Source: JBBRVW01 sp963784645
Lineage (GTDB): Bacteria > Actinomycetota > Actinomycetes > JACCUZ01
Reading direction: 5' to 3'
Length of the DNA: 64,000 nt
Assembly: GCA_963784645.1 (NCBI GenBank)
Contig: CAWARY010000001.1
Location: forward strand, 270,919-334,918
Both the position numbers and the translations under genes were made by a program. Shown piece by piece: positions 37,879 through 46,558 of the stretch; the first letter of the stretch is position 1, and each line of letters begins with the position of its first letter. The notes beneath the pieces were generated by a model, which was not told the origin of the DNA, ran no database searches, and worked only from the letters and a program-made list of their open reading frames with translations.

Positions 37879-38588
37879 GCCGGCACCTCGTCCGGGCTGG
37901 GCGCCGCAGAGCCCAGTCGCTCGACCTCGGTCCGCGCGATCCGCAGCCAGGTGACGAATCCCCAGACCACGAAGCCGCCGTAGACGGCGTAGAGGACCGC
38001 CGACGGGTAGAAGCGGGAGTGCAGCAGCAGGGGGACACCGACAAGGTCGACCGCGATCCAGCAGAGCCAGAAGTCGACCCAGCCGCGTGCCATCGCATAG
38101 GTCGCGACGACCGAGCCGACGAAGATCCAGGCGTCGGCGAGGTAGAACCACCACTCGGCCGGGAAGCCGGCGCCGATCGCGCGGAACGCGAGGTAGCAGA
38201 CAGCGACCCCGACGGCCGCCGCCCCCAGGTACGTCGCCCGCTCACGTGCGGTTGCCCAGCGGGGCACCACCGCGGGGGCGCGACCCCCGCGGCGACTGTT
38301 CTGCTGCCAGCGCCACCAGCCGTAGACCGACACGACGACGAAGAACACCTGCCGCCCCGCCTGCCCGTAGAGCGGGCTGCCGCCGTGGTCGCCCTGCGTC
38401 GCCGTGAAGAGGAACACGGTGAAGAGCAGGACGTTGCCGACGATGCCCACCGGCCAGGCCCAGACCTGGCGGCGCATGCCGCCGACCGCGGACGCGAGGC
38501 CGAAGGCGTTGCCCACGATCTCCCGCCAGGTGATGTCGTGCCCCCCGATCGTCAGGTGCGCCTCGTAGACGTCGTTGATGAGACTCAT
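37875..38588 (-). CDS. ribM: PnuC-family transporter, probable riboflavin transporter RibM/PnuX
   Basis: A 237-residue membrane protein with about seven helices. Typical PnuC blocks are GIVGNVLLFTVFLFTATQGD, YGWWRWQQNSRRGG and WWFYLADAWIFVGSV. PnuC proteins carry nicotinamide mononucleotide or riboside, but members inside actinobacterial riboflavin operons (RibM in Corynebacterium and Streptomyces) carry riboflavin. This gene is overlapped by ribE upstream and ribBA downstream under an FMN riboswitch, so riboflavin is the likely substrate; that assignment is by context. Confidence 0.85.
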   Translation of the reverse strand: MSLINDVYEAHLTIGGHDITWREIVGNAFGLASAVGGMRRQVWAWPVGIVGNVLLFTVFLFTATQGDHGGSPLYGQAGRQVFFVVVSVYGWWRWQQNSRRGGRAPAVVPRWATARERATYLGAAAVGVAVCYLAFRAIGAGFPAEWWFYLADAWIFVGSVVATYAMARGWVDFWLCWIAVDLVGVPLLLHSRFYPSAVLYAVYGGFVVWGFVTWLRIARTEVERLGSAAPSPDEVPA

Positions 38589-39217
38589 GAGGGGTCCTCT
38601 GCATCAGCGATGGGTGTGCGGGGTCGGACGGTCGGCGGCAGCAGCCGCTCGACGTACTTCGCCAGGACGTCGACCTCGAGGTTCACCGGGTCCCCGACCT
38701 GCTTGCGACCGAGAGTGGTGAGCTCCAGCGTGGTCGGGATGAGGCTCACCGCGAACGACGACTCGTCGACCGCGGCAACGGTGAGCGAGACCCCGTCGAC
38801 CGTGATGGAGCCCTTGTGCACGACGTAGCGGCCCAGCCCGTCGGGCAGGGAGACGCGCACGACGTCCCAGTGCTCCGACCGGTCGCGCGACTCGATCCGT
38901 CCGGTGCCGTCGACGTGGCCCTGCACCAGGTGGCCGCCGAGTCGGCCGTCGAGGCGCACCGGCCGCTCGAGGTTGACCCGGTCGCCGACCTCCAGCGAGC
39001 CGAGGCAGCTTCGGTCCAGGGTCTCGCGCATGACGTCGGCGGTGAAGCCGTCGCCGTCGGTCGTCACGACCGTGAGGCACACGCCGTTGACAGCGATCGA
39101 GTCGCCGTGCCGAGCGTCGGTCACCACGACCGGCCCGCGCACGGACAGCCGCACGCTGTCGACCAGGTCGGTGAGCCCGGCCACCTCGCCGAGCTCCTCG
39201 ACGATCCCGGTGAACAT
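38585..39217 (-). CDS. ribE: Riboflavin synthase, alpha chain
   Basis: A 210-residue enzyme with two similar lumazine-binding halves. The N-terminus is MFTGIVEELGEV; repeats of the binding motif are SIAVNGVCLTVV (first half) and SITVDGVSLTVAAV (second), with GGHLVQGHVDGTG between. It dismutates two lumazines into riboflavin. The start overlaps the ribD stop by one base; the stop overlaps ribM by 4 bp. Confidence 0.95.
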   Translation of the reverse strand: MFTGIVEELGEVAGLTDLVDSVRLSVRGPVVVTDARHGDSIAVNGVCLTVVTTDGDGFTADVMRETLDRSCLGSLEVGDRVNLERPVRLDGRLGGHLVQGHVDGTGRIESRDRSEHWDVVRVSLPDGLGRYVVHKGSITVDGVSLTVAAVDESSFAVSLIPTTLELTTLGRKQVGDPVNLEVDVLAKYVERLLPPTVRPRTPIADAEDPS

Positions 39218-40308
39218 CAGCTGCCTCCGAGGGTGTGACGTGGCTGTCGTGGGCGGGCGACGACCCGCAGGTCCGGGCCGCAGCGGCCGCTGTCGAGCAG
39301 GTCCAGCGGCACCGCGTCGGCAAGGGTGCCGATGCCGGTGCCGGTCAACGACGGCGTCCCGGCGCCGAGCAGCGTCGGCGCCAGGTAGGCGACCACCCGG
39401 TCGACCAGGCCGGCCCGCACGAACGCGCCGGCCAGGGTCGGCCCACCCTCGAGCAGGACGTACCGGCTGCCCCGGGTGTGCAGGGCGCTCAGCAGCGCGG
39501 CCAGGTCGACGTGCCCGTCGGCGTCGCGGCCGACCTCGTCGCCGGTGGCCAGCCAGCTGGGACCGGTCTCGTCGAGCACCCGCGCGGTCGCCGGGGTACG
39601 GCGGTCGCTGTCGACGACGACCCGAAGTGGCTGCTCCCCCACCGGCCTGTCGTCGGCGTCGCGCACGGTGAGGGCCGGGTCGTCGGCGAGCGCGGTGCCG
39701 ACCCCGACGACGATCGTGTCGACCTCGGCCCGCAGCCGGTGCGCGTCCGCCCGGGACTCGGGCGAGGAGATCCAGCGGCTGGAGCCGTCGGCGGCAGCGA
39801 CCCGGCCGTCGAGGGTGGTGGCCACCTTCCAGACCACGAACGGGCGCCGCTCCCGCACGCCGGTCAGCCAGCGCTCGTTGGCGACCTCGGCCTCGGCGGC
39901 GAGCAGGCCGTCGGCCACGTCCACGCCCGCGGACCGGAGCAGCGCAGCTCCGCCGGCCGCGACCGGGTTCGGGTCGGCCACGGCGTAGACGACCCGTGCC
40001 ACCCCGGCCGCGACCAGGGCCTCGGCGCAGGGCCCGGTGCGCCCGGTGTGCGCACACGGCTCGAGCGTGACGAGCACGGTGCCGCCGCGCGCCTGGTCGC
40101 CCGCCGCCGCCAGCGCCGTCACCTCGGCGTGCGGGCCGCCGGCCCGCTCGTGCCGACCCTCGCCCACGAGACCGCCCCGCGCGTCGAGGACCACCGCACC
40201 GACGTTGGGGTTGGGCGCCGTGGCCTCCCGCACCGACGCGGACAGCGCGACGGCACGCCGCATCGCGTCGGTCTCGCGCGCGTCGCGGGTCTCGGTCGGG
40301 CGGTCCAC
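39217..40308 (-). CDS. ribD: Bifunctional pyrimidine deaminase/reductase RibD
   Basis: A 363-residue fusion. The deaminase part has the zinc motif GPHAEVTAL and EPCAHTGRTGPCAEALV; the reductase part has KVATTLDGRVAAADG and VLLEGGPTLAGAF. GTG 40308 was chosen because GGCAGGAG sits 6 bases upstream and conserved sequence begins soon after (MRRAVALSASV from residue 16). The open frame continues upstream but only through the FMN riboswitch. First gene of the riboflavin operon. Confidence 0.93.
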   Translation of the reverse strand: MDRPTETRDARETDAMRRAVALSASVREATAPNPNVGAVVLDARGGLVGEGRHERAGGPHAEVTALAAAGDQARGGTVLVTLEPCAHTGRTGPCAEALVAAGVARVVYAVADPNPVAAGGAALLRSAGVDVADGLLAAEAEVANERWLTGVRERRPFVVWKVATTLDGRVAAADGSSRWISSPESRADAHRLRAEVDTIVVGVGTALADDPALTVRDADDRPVGEQPLRVVVDSDRRTPATARVLDETGPSWLATGDEVGRDADGHVDLAALLSALHTRGSRYVLLEGGPTLAGAFVRAGLVDRVVAYLAPTLLGAGTPSLTGTGIGTLADAVPLDLLDSGRCGPDLRVVARPRQPRHTLGGS

Positions 40309-40437
40309 CGGTGCTCCTGCCCCTCGGTCGGGCGGGCTCCGGGGTGCGCCGGGAGACCGGCGTCGGACGCCGACGCGCGCCGGCGGTGACCAGCCGGCCG
40401 GAGGACAGCGGGCACCGCGACGTCGTCGACGCCCGGC

Positions 40438-40582
40438 GTGCTGCCTCCCATCCGGACTTTCACCGTCGGTCCCGGAGTTCCACCAGGTCAACCGGCCCCG
40501 GTGTCCACGACGAGTCGTGGACACCCGGACGCGGGTCGCGGACTGTCACCGCCGGTTCGGAGTTGCACCGACCCCGGAGCAC
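40438..40582 (-). promoter_or_regulatory. FMN riboswitch (RFN element) controlling the rib operon
   Basis: On the minus strand the conserved blocks run GTGCTCCGGGGTCGGTG, GGCGGTGACAGTCCGCGACC, a variable hairpin (GGTGTCCACGA/TCGTGGACACC), then CCGACGGTGAAAGTCCGGAT and GGGAGGCAGCAC. The first and last bases pair to close the aptamer. It ends about 130 bases before the ribD start. FMN binding should repress the operon. The rest of the 40309-40714 gap should hold the divergent sigma-factor promoter, which I cannot pinpoint. Confidence 0.95.
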
Positions 40583-40714
40583 GCTGTGCGTCGAACAACT
40601 GTGCCCGGCCAGTGTGCCACGAGCCCCGCGCGACCGCGAGGCTCCGCCCGCTCGGCCGCATCCGGCCCGGCCCACCGTGGGGAAGAGGCACGACGCATGC
40701 GAGGGGGTGGCAGG

Positions 40715-41359
40715 ATGACGGTCCTGGCTGCTCTCCGTCCCGGTGAGCCCGCCACAGCCGCCGAGGGAGGGCCGCGCGTGTCCGCTGCCCCCCGCGTGCG
40801 CCGGGTGCCCGACGAGCGCGACCTCCCGCTCGAGGAGTCGTTCCGCACCGGTGACGACGCGGGACTGGCGGCGGCGTACACCCGGTGGTCCCCGCTCGTG
40901 TTCACCGTGGCGCTGCGCACCCTCGGCGACCGTGACGACGCCGAGGACGTCACCCAGCAGGTCTTCGTGGCGGCCTGGCGCGGACGCGCCGGGTTCAACC
41001 CCGCGGCGGGCAGCCTGCCGGGGTGGCTGCTCGGCATCACCCGCAACAAGGTCGCCGACCGGTGGGCGGCACGCGAGCGCGAGCGCAAGCAGCGGGACGC
41101 CGCCACGCGCATCGCCAGCGCCGATCCTGCGCCGTCCCCCGCCGACCACGTGACGACCCGCGTGCTGCTGGCCGACGAGCTCGAGCGGCTGGACGAGCCG
41201 GCCCGCCGGATCGTCCGGCTGGCGTTCTACGACGACCTCACCCACACCCAGATCGCCAGCCTGCTCAGCATGCCCCTGGGCACGGTGAAGAGCCACATCC
41301 GCCGGTCCCTGGGCCGGCTGCGCACCCGGTTGGAGGTGGACGATGACCCCGCACGATGA
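40715..41359 (+). CDS. ECF RNA polymerase sigma factor
   Basis: A 214-residue ECF sigma factor. Region 2 shows YTRWSPLVFTVALRTLGDRD and EDVTQQVFVAAWRGR; region 4 shows THTQIASLLSMPLGTVKSHI. The start is uncertain: ATG 40715 follows a G-rich ribosome-binding stretch, while ATG 40697 and GTG 40778 are in frame. It is divergent from ribD and overlaps its anti-sigma gene by 17 bp. It is similar in kind to the SigK-like factor at 3.4 kb but clearly a different gene. Confidence 0.88.
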   Translation: MTVLAALRPGEPATAAEGGPRVSAAPRVRRVPDERDLPLEESFRTGDDAGLAAAYTRWSPLVFTVALRTLGDRDDAEDVTQQVFVAAWRGRAGFNPAAGSLPGWLLGITRNKVADRWAARERERKQRDAATRIASADPAPSPADHVTTRVLLADELERLDEPARRIVRLAFYDDLTHTQIASLLSMPLGTVKSHIRRSLGRLRTRLEVDDDPAR

Positions 41360-42095
41360 GCACGGCCAGCCCGACGACCTGGCACTCCTGGCGCTCGGCG
41401 AGCACCCCGACGGCGTCGACGAGGCGCACCTCGCCGGGTGCGCGCAGTGCCAGGCCGAGGTCGACCAGCTGCGGGCCGTCATCGCAACCGCGCGCACGGT
41501 CACTCCGGACGACCTCCCGCAGGACCCGCCGGCCGGGGTCTGGGACGCCATCGTCTCCGAGCTGGGTCTGGACCCGACCGCGTCCTCAGCCGAGCCCGGC
41601 CCGGCTCACGACGCGACCGCCCCGGTGATCCCGCTCGCCCGGGCCCGGCGACGCACCCTGTTGTTCGCCGCTGCAGCGGCGGTGGCCGGTCTTGTGGTGG
41701 GCTCAGCGGTCACTGGCGTGGTCGTGTCGGGCGACGGCGACAACAGCCCCGGCGGCACCATCGTCGCGAGCACCCGCCTGGCGGCGCTGCCCGACCACCA
41801 GGGCACCGGGGACGCCGAGGTGCTCGGCATCGGCACCGGAAGGGTGCTGGAGCTGGACGTGTCCGGGCTCACCCCCGGCAGGGGCTTCTTCGAGGTCTGG
41901 CTGCTCGGTGACGGTGGCAAGCGACTGGTCGCGCTCGGGGTGATCGACCCCGCTCAGGGCCCGACCGCACGCTTCCCGCTCCCGGCCGACCTGGACCTGG
42001 CCCAGTACCCGATCGTGGACGTGTCGTTGGAGCCCGCCGACGGCAACCCGGCGCACTCCGGTGACAGCATCGTGCGCGGCACGCTCGATATCTGA
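41343..42095 (+). CDS. Membrane anti-sigma factor with RskA C-terminal domain
   Basis: A 250-residue anti-sigma factor. A short ZAS motif, HLAGCAQCQAEV, is at about residues 29-40; a transmembrane helix lies near residues 105-127 (LLFAAAAAVAGLVVGSAVTG); the outer domain has GFFEVWLLGDGGKRLVALG, the RskA C-terminal fold. It should sequester the sigma factor whose gene it overlaps by 17 bp. The gene ends convergent with rpe across a hairpin. The first ATG of the frame was used. Confidence 0.88.
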   Translation: MTPHDEHGQPDDLALLALGEHPDGVDEAHLAGCAQCQAEVDQLRAVIATARTVTPDDLPQDPPAGVWDAIVSELGLDPTASSAEPGPAHDATAPVIPLARARRRTLLFAAAAAVAGLVVGSAVTGVVVSGDGDNSPGGTIVASTRLAALPDHQGTGDAEVLGIGTGRVLELDVSGLTPGRGFFEVWLLGDGGKRLVALGVIDPAQGPTARFPLPADLDLAQYPIVDVSLEPADGNPAHSGDSIVRGTLDI

Positions 42096-42133
42096 CCGGC
42101 TGACCGGCTAGCGCCCCAGCACGCGTGTCGATG

Positions 42134-42180
42134 GTGCGGTGACACACCGGACACGCCGCACGCCCGGTGTGTCAGCGCAC
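42134..42180. terminator. Bidirectional hairpin between the anti-sigma gene and rpe
   Basis: TGACACACCGG (42140-42150) pairs perfectly with CCGGTGTGTCA (42164-42174), extended by GTGCG/CGCAC. The right arm includes the rpe stop codon. It sits between convergent genes and suits bidirectional termination. Confidence 0.7.
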
Positions 42181-42867
42181 ATTCGGGGTTGCCCACCAGG
42201 AGGCGGCGGTCGCCTGCTCCGCTGCGCCGCGGAGCCGCTGCACGGCCGCAGCGGCGTCCTCGGCGCCGTAGACGGCCGAGCCGGCGACGAAGACGTCCGC
42301 CCCCGCCTCGGCGCAGCGGGCGATCGTGTCCTCGGCGACGCCGCCGTCGACCTGGATCCACAGGTCGAGGTCGCGGCCCTTCGCCAGCTCGCGGGCAGCG
42401 CGCACCTTGGGCAGCACCAGGTCGAGGAACTTCTGGCCGCCGAACCCGGGCTCGACCGTCATGAGCAGCAGCATGTCCAGCTCGGGCAGCAGCTCGGCGT
42501 AGGGCTCCACCGGCGTCGCCGGCCGCAGCGCCATGCCGGCCCGGACACCGGCGCCGCGCAGCTCGCGGGCCAGCTTGACCGGTGCCGCCGACGCCTCGAC
42601 GTGGAAGGTCACCGATCCTGCCCCCGCCGCGGCGTAGTCGGGCGCCCAGCGGTCGGCGTCCTCGATCATCAGGTGGACGTCCAGCGGCAGCGCGCTGACG
42701 GCCGCAAGCCGCTCGACGACCGGCGCGCCCAGAGTGAGGTTCGGCACGAAGTGGTTGTCCATGACGTCGACGTGCACCCAGTCGGCGGCCGGGGCGATCC
42801 GCGCGACCTCGCCGGCCAGGTCGCTGAAGTCGGCCGACAGGATGCTCGGGGAGATCTGCACGCCCAT
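42172..42867 (-). CDS. rpe: Ribulose-phosphate 3-epimerase
   Basis: A 231-residue TIM-barrel enzyme interconverting ribulose-5-phosphate and xylulose-5-phosphate. Motifs: ISPSILSADFSDLAGEV, VHVDVMDNHFVPNLTLG (metal and catalytic Asp), HLMIEDADRW, and MTVEPGFGGQKFL. Its stop codon lies inside the hairpin at 42134-42180. It follows rsmB, 69 bp downstream, as the last gene of the priA-to-rpe series. Confidence 0.95.
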   Translation of the reverse strand: MGVQISPSILSADFSDLAGEVARIAPAADWVHVDVMDNHFVPNLTLGAPVVERLAAVSALPLDVHLMIEDADRWAPDYAAAGAGSVTFHVEASAAPVKLARELRGAGVRAGMALRPATPVEPYAELLPELDMLLLMTVEPGFGGQKFLDLVLPKVRAARELAKGRDLDLWIQVDGGVAEDTIARCAEAGADVFVAGSAVYGAEDAAAAVQRLRGAAEQATAASWWATPNVR

Positions 42868-42935
42868 GGTCGCGAGCCTAGTGCGACCGGCGTCTCGTCA
42901 ACTGCGCCGCAGCCACTCGGCCCAGCTGCGCCGAC

Positions 42936-44342
42936 TCAGCTGCGCCGCAGCAGGGCGAGGTACATCGCATCCGTGCCGTGCCGGTGCGGCCACAGCTGCA
43001 CGTGCGGCCCGTCACCGAGGTCGGGGACGCCGGGGAGCAGCGGCCGGGCGTCGACCTGCTCGACACCGTCGCGGCGACGCAGCACGTCGGTGACGACGGT
43101 CCTTGTCTCGGCGAGGTGCGGCGAGCAGGTGACGTAGGCGACCAGGCCGCCGGGTCGCACGGCGTCCAGCCCGGCCCCGAGCAGCTCGCGCTGCAGGGCG
43201 GCCAGCGCGGGGACGTCCTCGGGCCGCCGTCGCCAGCGAGCCTCCGGCCGGCGGCGCAGGGCACCCAGGCCGGTGCAGGGGGCGTCGACCAGCACCCGGT
43301 CGAAGGTGCCGTCCGGCCACGCCGGGGCCCGGCCGTCGGCCACCACCACGTCGCCCGTACCGCCGAGCGAGCGGCGGACCAGCCCGGCCCGGTGCGGCGC
43401 CAGCTCGGCGGCGAGCAGCCGGGCGCCCCGTCCCGCAGCAACCGCCGCCAGCAGCGCGGCCTTGCCGCCAGGCCCGGCACAGAGATCCAGCCAGCGCTCG
43501 TCCCGTCCCACGACCGAGGCCCCCGCGAGTGCCAGGGCGACCAGCTGGCTCCCCTCGTCCTGGACGCCGGCGCTGCCGTCGCGGACCGCCGGGAGCCGGC
43601 CGGGGTCCCCGGCCGGCAGCACCGCGGCGTACGGCGACCAGCGGCCGGGGCCGGCGCCGGCGGCCAGCAGGTCGTCGACCGTGCTGCGGCCGGGGCGCGC
43701 GACGAGCGTCACGTGCGCCGGCACGTTGTCGGCGGCGAGCAGCTCGGCGGTCTGCCCGAGGTCGCCGCCCAGCGCGTCGCGCAGTGCCGAGACGACCCAG
43801 CGCGGGTGGGAGTGGACCACGGCGAGGTGCCCGAGCGGGTCGGCAACGGCGTCCGGGGCCACCTCGACGAGCCAGCCGGGCAGGTCCCGCCGGCCGACCT
43901 TGCGCAGGACGGCGTTGACGAACGAGCTGCGCCCCTCGCCGGCGACGGCGCGGGACAGCTCGACCGTCGCGCCCACCGCGGCGTGCGGCGGCACCCGCAT
44001 CGCCAGCAGCTGGTGGGCGCCGAGCCGCAGCAGGTCGAGCACGGGCGGGTCGACCTGGTCGAGGGGCCGGTCGACGCAGGCCGCGAGCACCGCGTCGTAG
44101 CTCCCCCGCCCGCGCAGGGTGCCGTAGCCGAGCTCGGTGGCGAAGGCCGCGTCCCGGCCCTCGACGCCCCGCTCCCGCAGCAGGCCGGGGAGCGTGAGGT
44201 TGGCGTAGGCGTCCCGCTCGTCGACGGCCCGCACCAGGTCGAACGCGACCCGGCGCGGGGCGTCGGGCTGCGGCTTGCCGCGGCGCGGAGCCGGGCGACG
44301 GCTGCCACCGGCGGGTCGGCCGGACCGGGGGGGCGTCGTCAC
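42936..44342 (-). CDS. rsmB: 16S rRNA m5C methyltransferase (RsmB/Sun family)
   Basis: A 468-residue methyltransferase. An N-terminal NusB-like RNA-binding domain (RVAFDLVRAVDERDAYANLT) precedes a class I SAM fold: LDLCAGPGGKAALLAAVA, DRVLVDAPCTGLGALRRRPE with the conserved PC motif, and VAYVTCSPHLAETRTVV with the catalytic TC motif. It should methylate a 16S cytosine (C967 in E. coli). The GTG at 44342 overlaps the fmt stop by 4 bp and fits better than an upstream start inside fmt. Confidence 0.92.
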   Translation of the reverse strand: MTTPPRSGRPAGGSRRPAPRRGKPQPDAPRRVAFDLVRAVDERDAYANLTLPGLLRERGVEGRDAAFATELGYGTLRGRGSYDAVLAACVDRPLDQVDPPVLDLLRLGAHQLLAMRVPPHAAVGATVELSRAVAGEGRSSFVNAVLRKVGRRDLPGWLVEVAPDAVADPLGHLAVVHSHPRWVVSALRDALGGDLGQTAELLAADNVPAHVTLVARPGRSTVDDLLAAGAGPGRWSPYAAVLPAGDPGRLPAVRDGSAGVQDEGSQLVALALAGASVVGRDERWLDLCAGPGGKAALLAAVAAGRGARLLAAELAPHRAGLVRRSLGGTGDVVVADGRAPAWPDGTFDRVLVDAPCTGLGALRRRPEARWRRRPEDVPALAALQRELLGAGLDAVRPGGLVAYVTCSPHLAETRTVVTDVLRRRDGVEQVDARPLLPGVPDLGDGPHVQLWPHRHGTDAMYLALLRRS

Positions 44343-45268
44343 GTCAAGGTCCCGCCGTCGAGGTCGCGGACGCCGCGCGCCCACGCGTCGGCGGCCATCG
44401 GCTTCTTGCCGGCCGGCCGGACCTCGCCGAGGCGGACCGCGCGGCCGTCACCGGTGCCGACGAGCACGTCGCGCCGGCCCACCCGGACCTGCCCGGGGGC
44501 CAGACCCTCCTCCGGGGTGAGCGGTTCCACCGGTCCGAGACCGAGCCGGTCACCGGCCCAGGTGGTCCACGCGCCCGGCGCCGGCGTGCACGCACGGACC
44601 AGGCGGTCGACGCGCAGGGCCGGCGCCGCCCAGTCGACCCGGGCGTCGTCGACGGTGATCTTCGGCGCCAGGCTGACACCGTCGGCCGGCTGCGGGACTC
44701 CGGCGAGCTCGCCGCGCTCGAGGGCGTCGAGCGTCGCGACCAGGAGGCCGGCACCGGCGACGGACAGGCGGCCGAGCAGGTCGCCGCTGGTGTCACGGGA
44801 CCGCACGGCCTCGGTCATCACGGCCAGGACCGGGCCGGTGTCCAGTCCCTCCTCGAGGGTGAACACCGAGGCCCCGGTGACGTCGTCGCCGTGCAGGACG
44901 GCGTGCTGGACCGGCGCCGCGCCGCGCCAGGCCGGCAGCAGCGAGAAGTGCAGGTTGACCCAGCCGTACCGCGGCAGGTCGAGCAGCCGCCGCGGGACCA
45001 GCGCCCCGTAGGCCACGACCGGGCAGCAGTCCGGGGCCAGCTCGGCCAGCCGGACGAGCAGGTCGGGGTCGGACGCCTTGACCGGCTTCAGGGTCTCGAG
45101 CCCGGCTCCAGCGGCGCGGACGGCGACCGGCGAGGCGATCTCGCGGCGGCCGCGGCCGGCCCGCGCGTCCGGCCGCGTGACGACCGCGACCACCTCGTGC
45201 TGCGAGGCGAGCAGCGCGTCCAACGCCGGGACGGCGACCTCGGGGGTCCCCGCGAACACGATCCTCAT
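44339..45268 (-). CDS. fmt: Methionyl-tRNA formyltransferase
   Basis: A 309-residue enzyme that formylates initiator Met-tRNA. N-terminus MRIVFAGTPEVAVPALDALL; catalytic block HFSLLPAWRGAAPVQHAVLHG, with the Asn-His-Asp set completed by DTGPVLA. The C-terminal OB-like domain is present. It lies just after def (peptide deformylase), which removes the formyl group, and overlaps rsmB. Confidence 0.96.
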   Translation of the reverse strand: MRIVFAGTPEVAVPALDALLASQHEVVAVVTRPDARAGRGRREIASPVAVRAAGAGLETLKPVKASDPDLLVRLAELAPDCCPVVAYGALVPRRLLDLPRYGWVNLHFSLLPAWRGAAPVQHAVLHGDDVTGASVFTLEEGLDTGPVLAVMTEAVRSRDTSGDLLGRLSVAGAGLLVATLDALERGELAGVPQPADGVSLAPKITVDDARVDWAAPALRVDRLVRACTPAPGAWTTWAGDRLGLGPVEPLTPEEGLAPGQVRVGRRDVLVGTGDGRAVRLGEVRPAGKKPMAADAWARGVRDLDGGTLT

Positions 45269-45289
45269 GGGCTGGCCCGGCCGCCGCCC

Positions 45290-45835
45290 CTAGAGGGCGC
45301 GGCCGCCCATCGGGTGCGGCGAGAGCTTCACCGGCGGCGCGGTCTCGCCGGCCCAGTCGGCGTCCCGGATCGCCTTGAGCGCGGCCTTGCGCTGCTCGCG
45401 GTCGAGCCGGTCGATGAACAGGATGCCGTCCAGGTGGTCGGTCTCGTGCTGCACGCAGCGGGCCAGCAGGTCGGTGCCCTCGACGGTCACCGGCTCGCCG
45501 TGCATGTCGTAGCCCTTGGCGACCACGCCGTGGGCGCGGACGCACGGGTACGCCAGGCCGGGGAAGGACAGGCAACCTTCCTCGTCGTCCTGGGTCTCGT
45601 CGGTGAGGTCGAGGCTGGGGTTGACCAGGTGGCCGAGCACGTCGTCGACGTAGTAGGTGAACACCCGCAGGCCGACCCCGATCTGCGGTGCGGCGAGCCC
45701 GACGCCCGGGGCATCCAGCATCGTGTCCTCGAGGTCCTTGACCAGCGTGCGCAGCTCCTTGTCGAAGTCGACGACCGCCTCCGCAGGCGTGCGCAGGACA
45801 GGGTCGCCGAAGAGCCGGATCGGCTGGAGAGGCAC
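45290..45835 (-). CDS. def: Peptide deformylase
   Basis: A 181-residue metallo-enzyme removing formyl groups from new proteins. All three motifs are intact: GVGLAAPQIGVG, EGCLSFPG (metal Cys) and QHETDHLDG (HExxH). Start MPLQPIRLFGDPVLR is typical. It lies 21 bp upstream of fmt on the same strand. Confidence 0.96.
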   Translation of the reverse strand: MPLQPIRLFGDPVLRTPAEAVVDFDKELRTLVKDLEDTMLDAPGVGLAAPQIGVGLRVFTYYVDDVLGHLVNPSLDLTDETQDDEEGCLSFPGLAYPCVRAHGVVAKGYDMHGEPVTVEGTDLLARCVQHETDHLDGILFIDRLDREQRKAALKAIRDADWAGETAPPVKLSPHPMGGRAL

Positions 45836-45886
45836 GGTCGTGGGCTCCTTCTGAGCAGGACGGGAGGGCGGGCGCGGTCGCCCAGT

Positions 45887-46558
45887 CTACGGCGCCGTGC
45901 CGCCGCTCCCGGTCAGCAGCCCGAGGCCCGCGAGGTCGGCCCGCAGCCGGTGCGCGTCGCGGAACTGCAGGGCAACCAGGCCCGCGTCGGCGGCGGCCGC
46001 GACGTTGCGCGGGGAGTCGTCGACGAAGACGGTGCGCCCGCGGTCGAGGCCGAAGCGGTCGACCAGCAGCGCGAAGACAGCGGGGTCGGGCTTGGCGAGC
46101 TGCTCCTCCCCCGACACCACGACGTCTTCGAACAACGTGAGGAAGTCGAACAGCTCCCGGGCGTGCGGGAAGGTCTCGGCCGACCAGTTGGTCAACGCGA
46201 GCAGACGCACGCCACCGCGGTGCAGCTCGCGGAGCACCTCGACCGTGCCCGGCACCTCGCCGCCGAGGGTCTCGCGGAACCTCGCGGGGTAGGCCGCCAG
46301 CAGCTCGCCGCGGTGCGGGAACCGCTCGGTGTGCTCGGTCACAGCATCGGCCCAGCGGCCCCCGGAGTCGGCCCGGTGGTTCCAGGCCATGAAGTCGACC
46401 TCGGTGAGGAACGCCTCGACCTCGTCCTCGGGCAGCAGCTGCCGGTAGAGGTAGCGGGGGTCCCAGTCGACGAGGACGCCGCCGAGGTCGAAGACGACGG
46501 TGGTGGGGACGGCGCCCCGGGGCGGGCGCTGGTCGGCCCCGGACCGTGGCGAGGTCAT
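45887..46558 (-). CDS. HAD-superfamily hydrolase
   Basis: A 223-residue HAD protein of the haloacid dehalogenase/epoxide hydrolase N-domain type. Motif I is FDLGGVLVDWDPRYL, in which the second Asp of DxD is replaced by Gly as in some family members; motif II is LALTNWSAETF; motif IV is TVFVDDSPRNVAAA. A phosphatase or dehalogenase substrate cannot be assigned. It overlaps priA by 4 bp (ATGA). Confidence 0.85.
   Translation of the reverse strand: MTSPRSGADQRPPRGAVPTTVVFDLGGVLVDWDPRYLYRQLLPEDEVEAFLTEVDFMAWNHRADSGGRWADAVTEHTERFPHRGELLAAYPARFRETLGGEVPGTVEVLRELHRGGVRLLALTNWSAETFPHARELFDFLTLFEDVVVSGEEQLAKPDPAVFALLVDRFGLDRGRTVFVDDSPRNVAAAADAGLVALQFRDAHRLRADLAGLGLLTGSGGTAP

Noticed and set aside
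40309..40524. Upstream extension of ribD
   Set aside because: The extension runs into the FMN riboswitch and shows no protein similarity.
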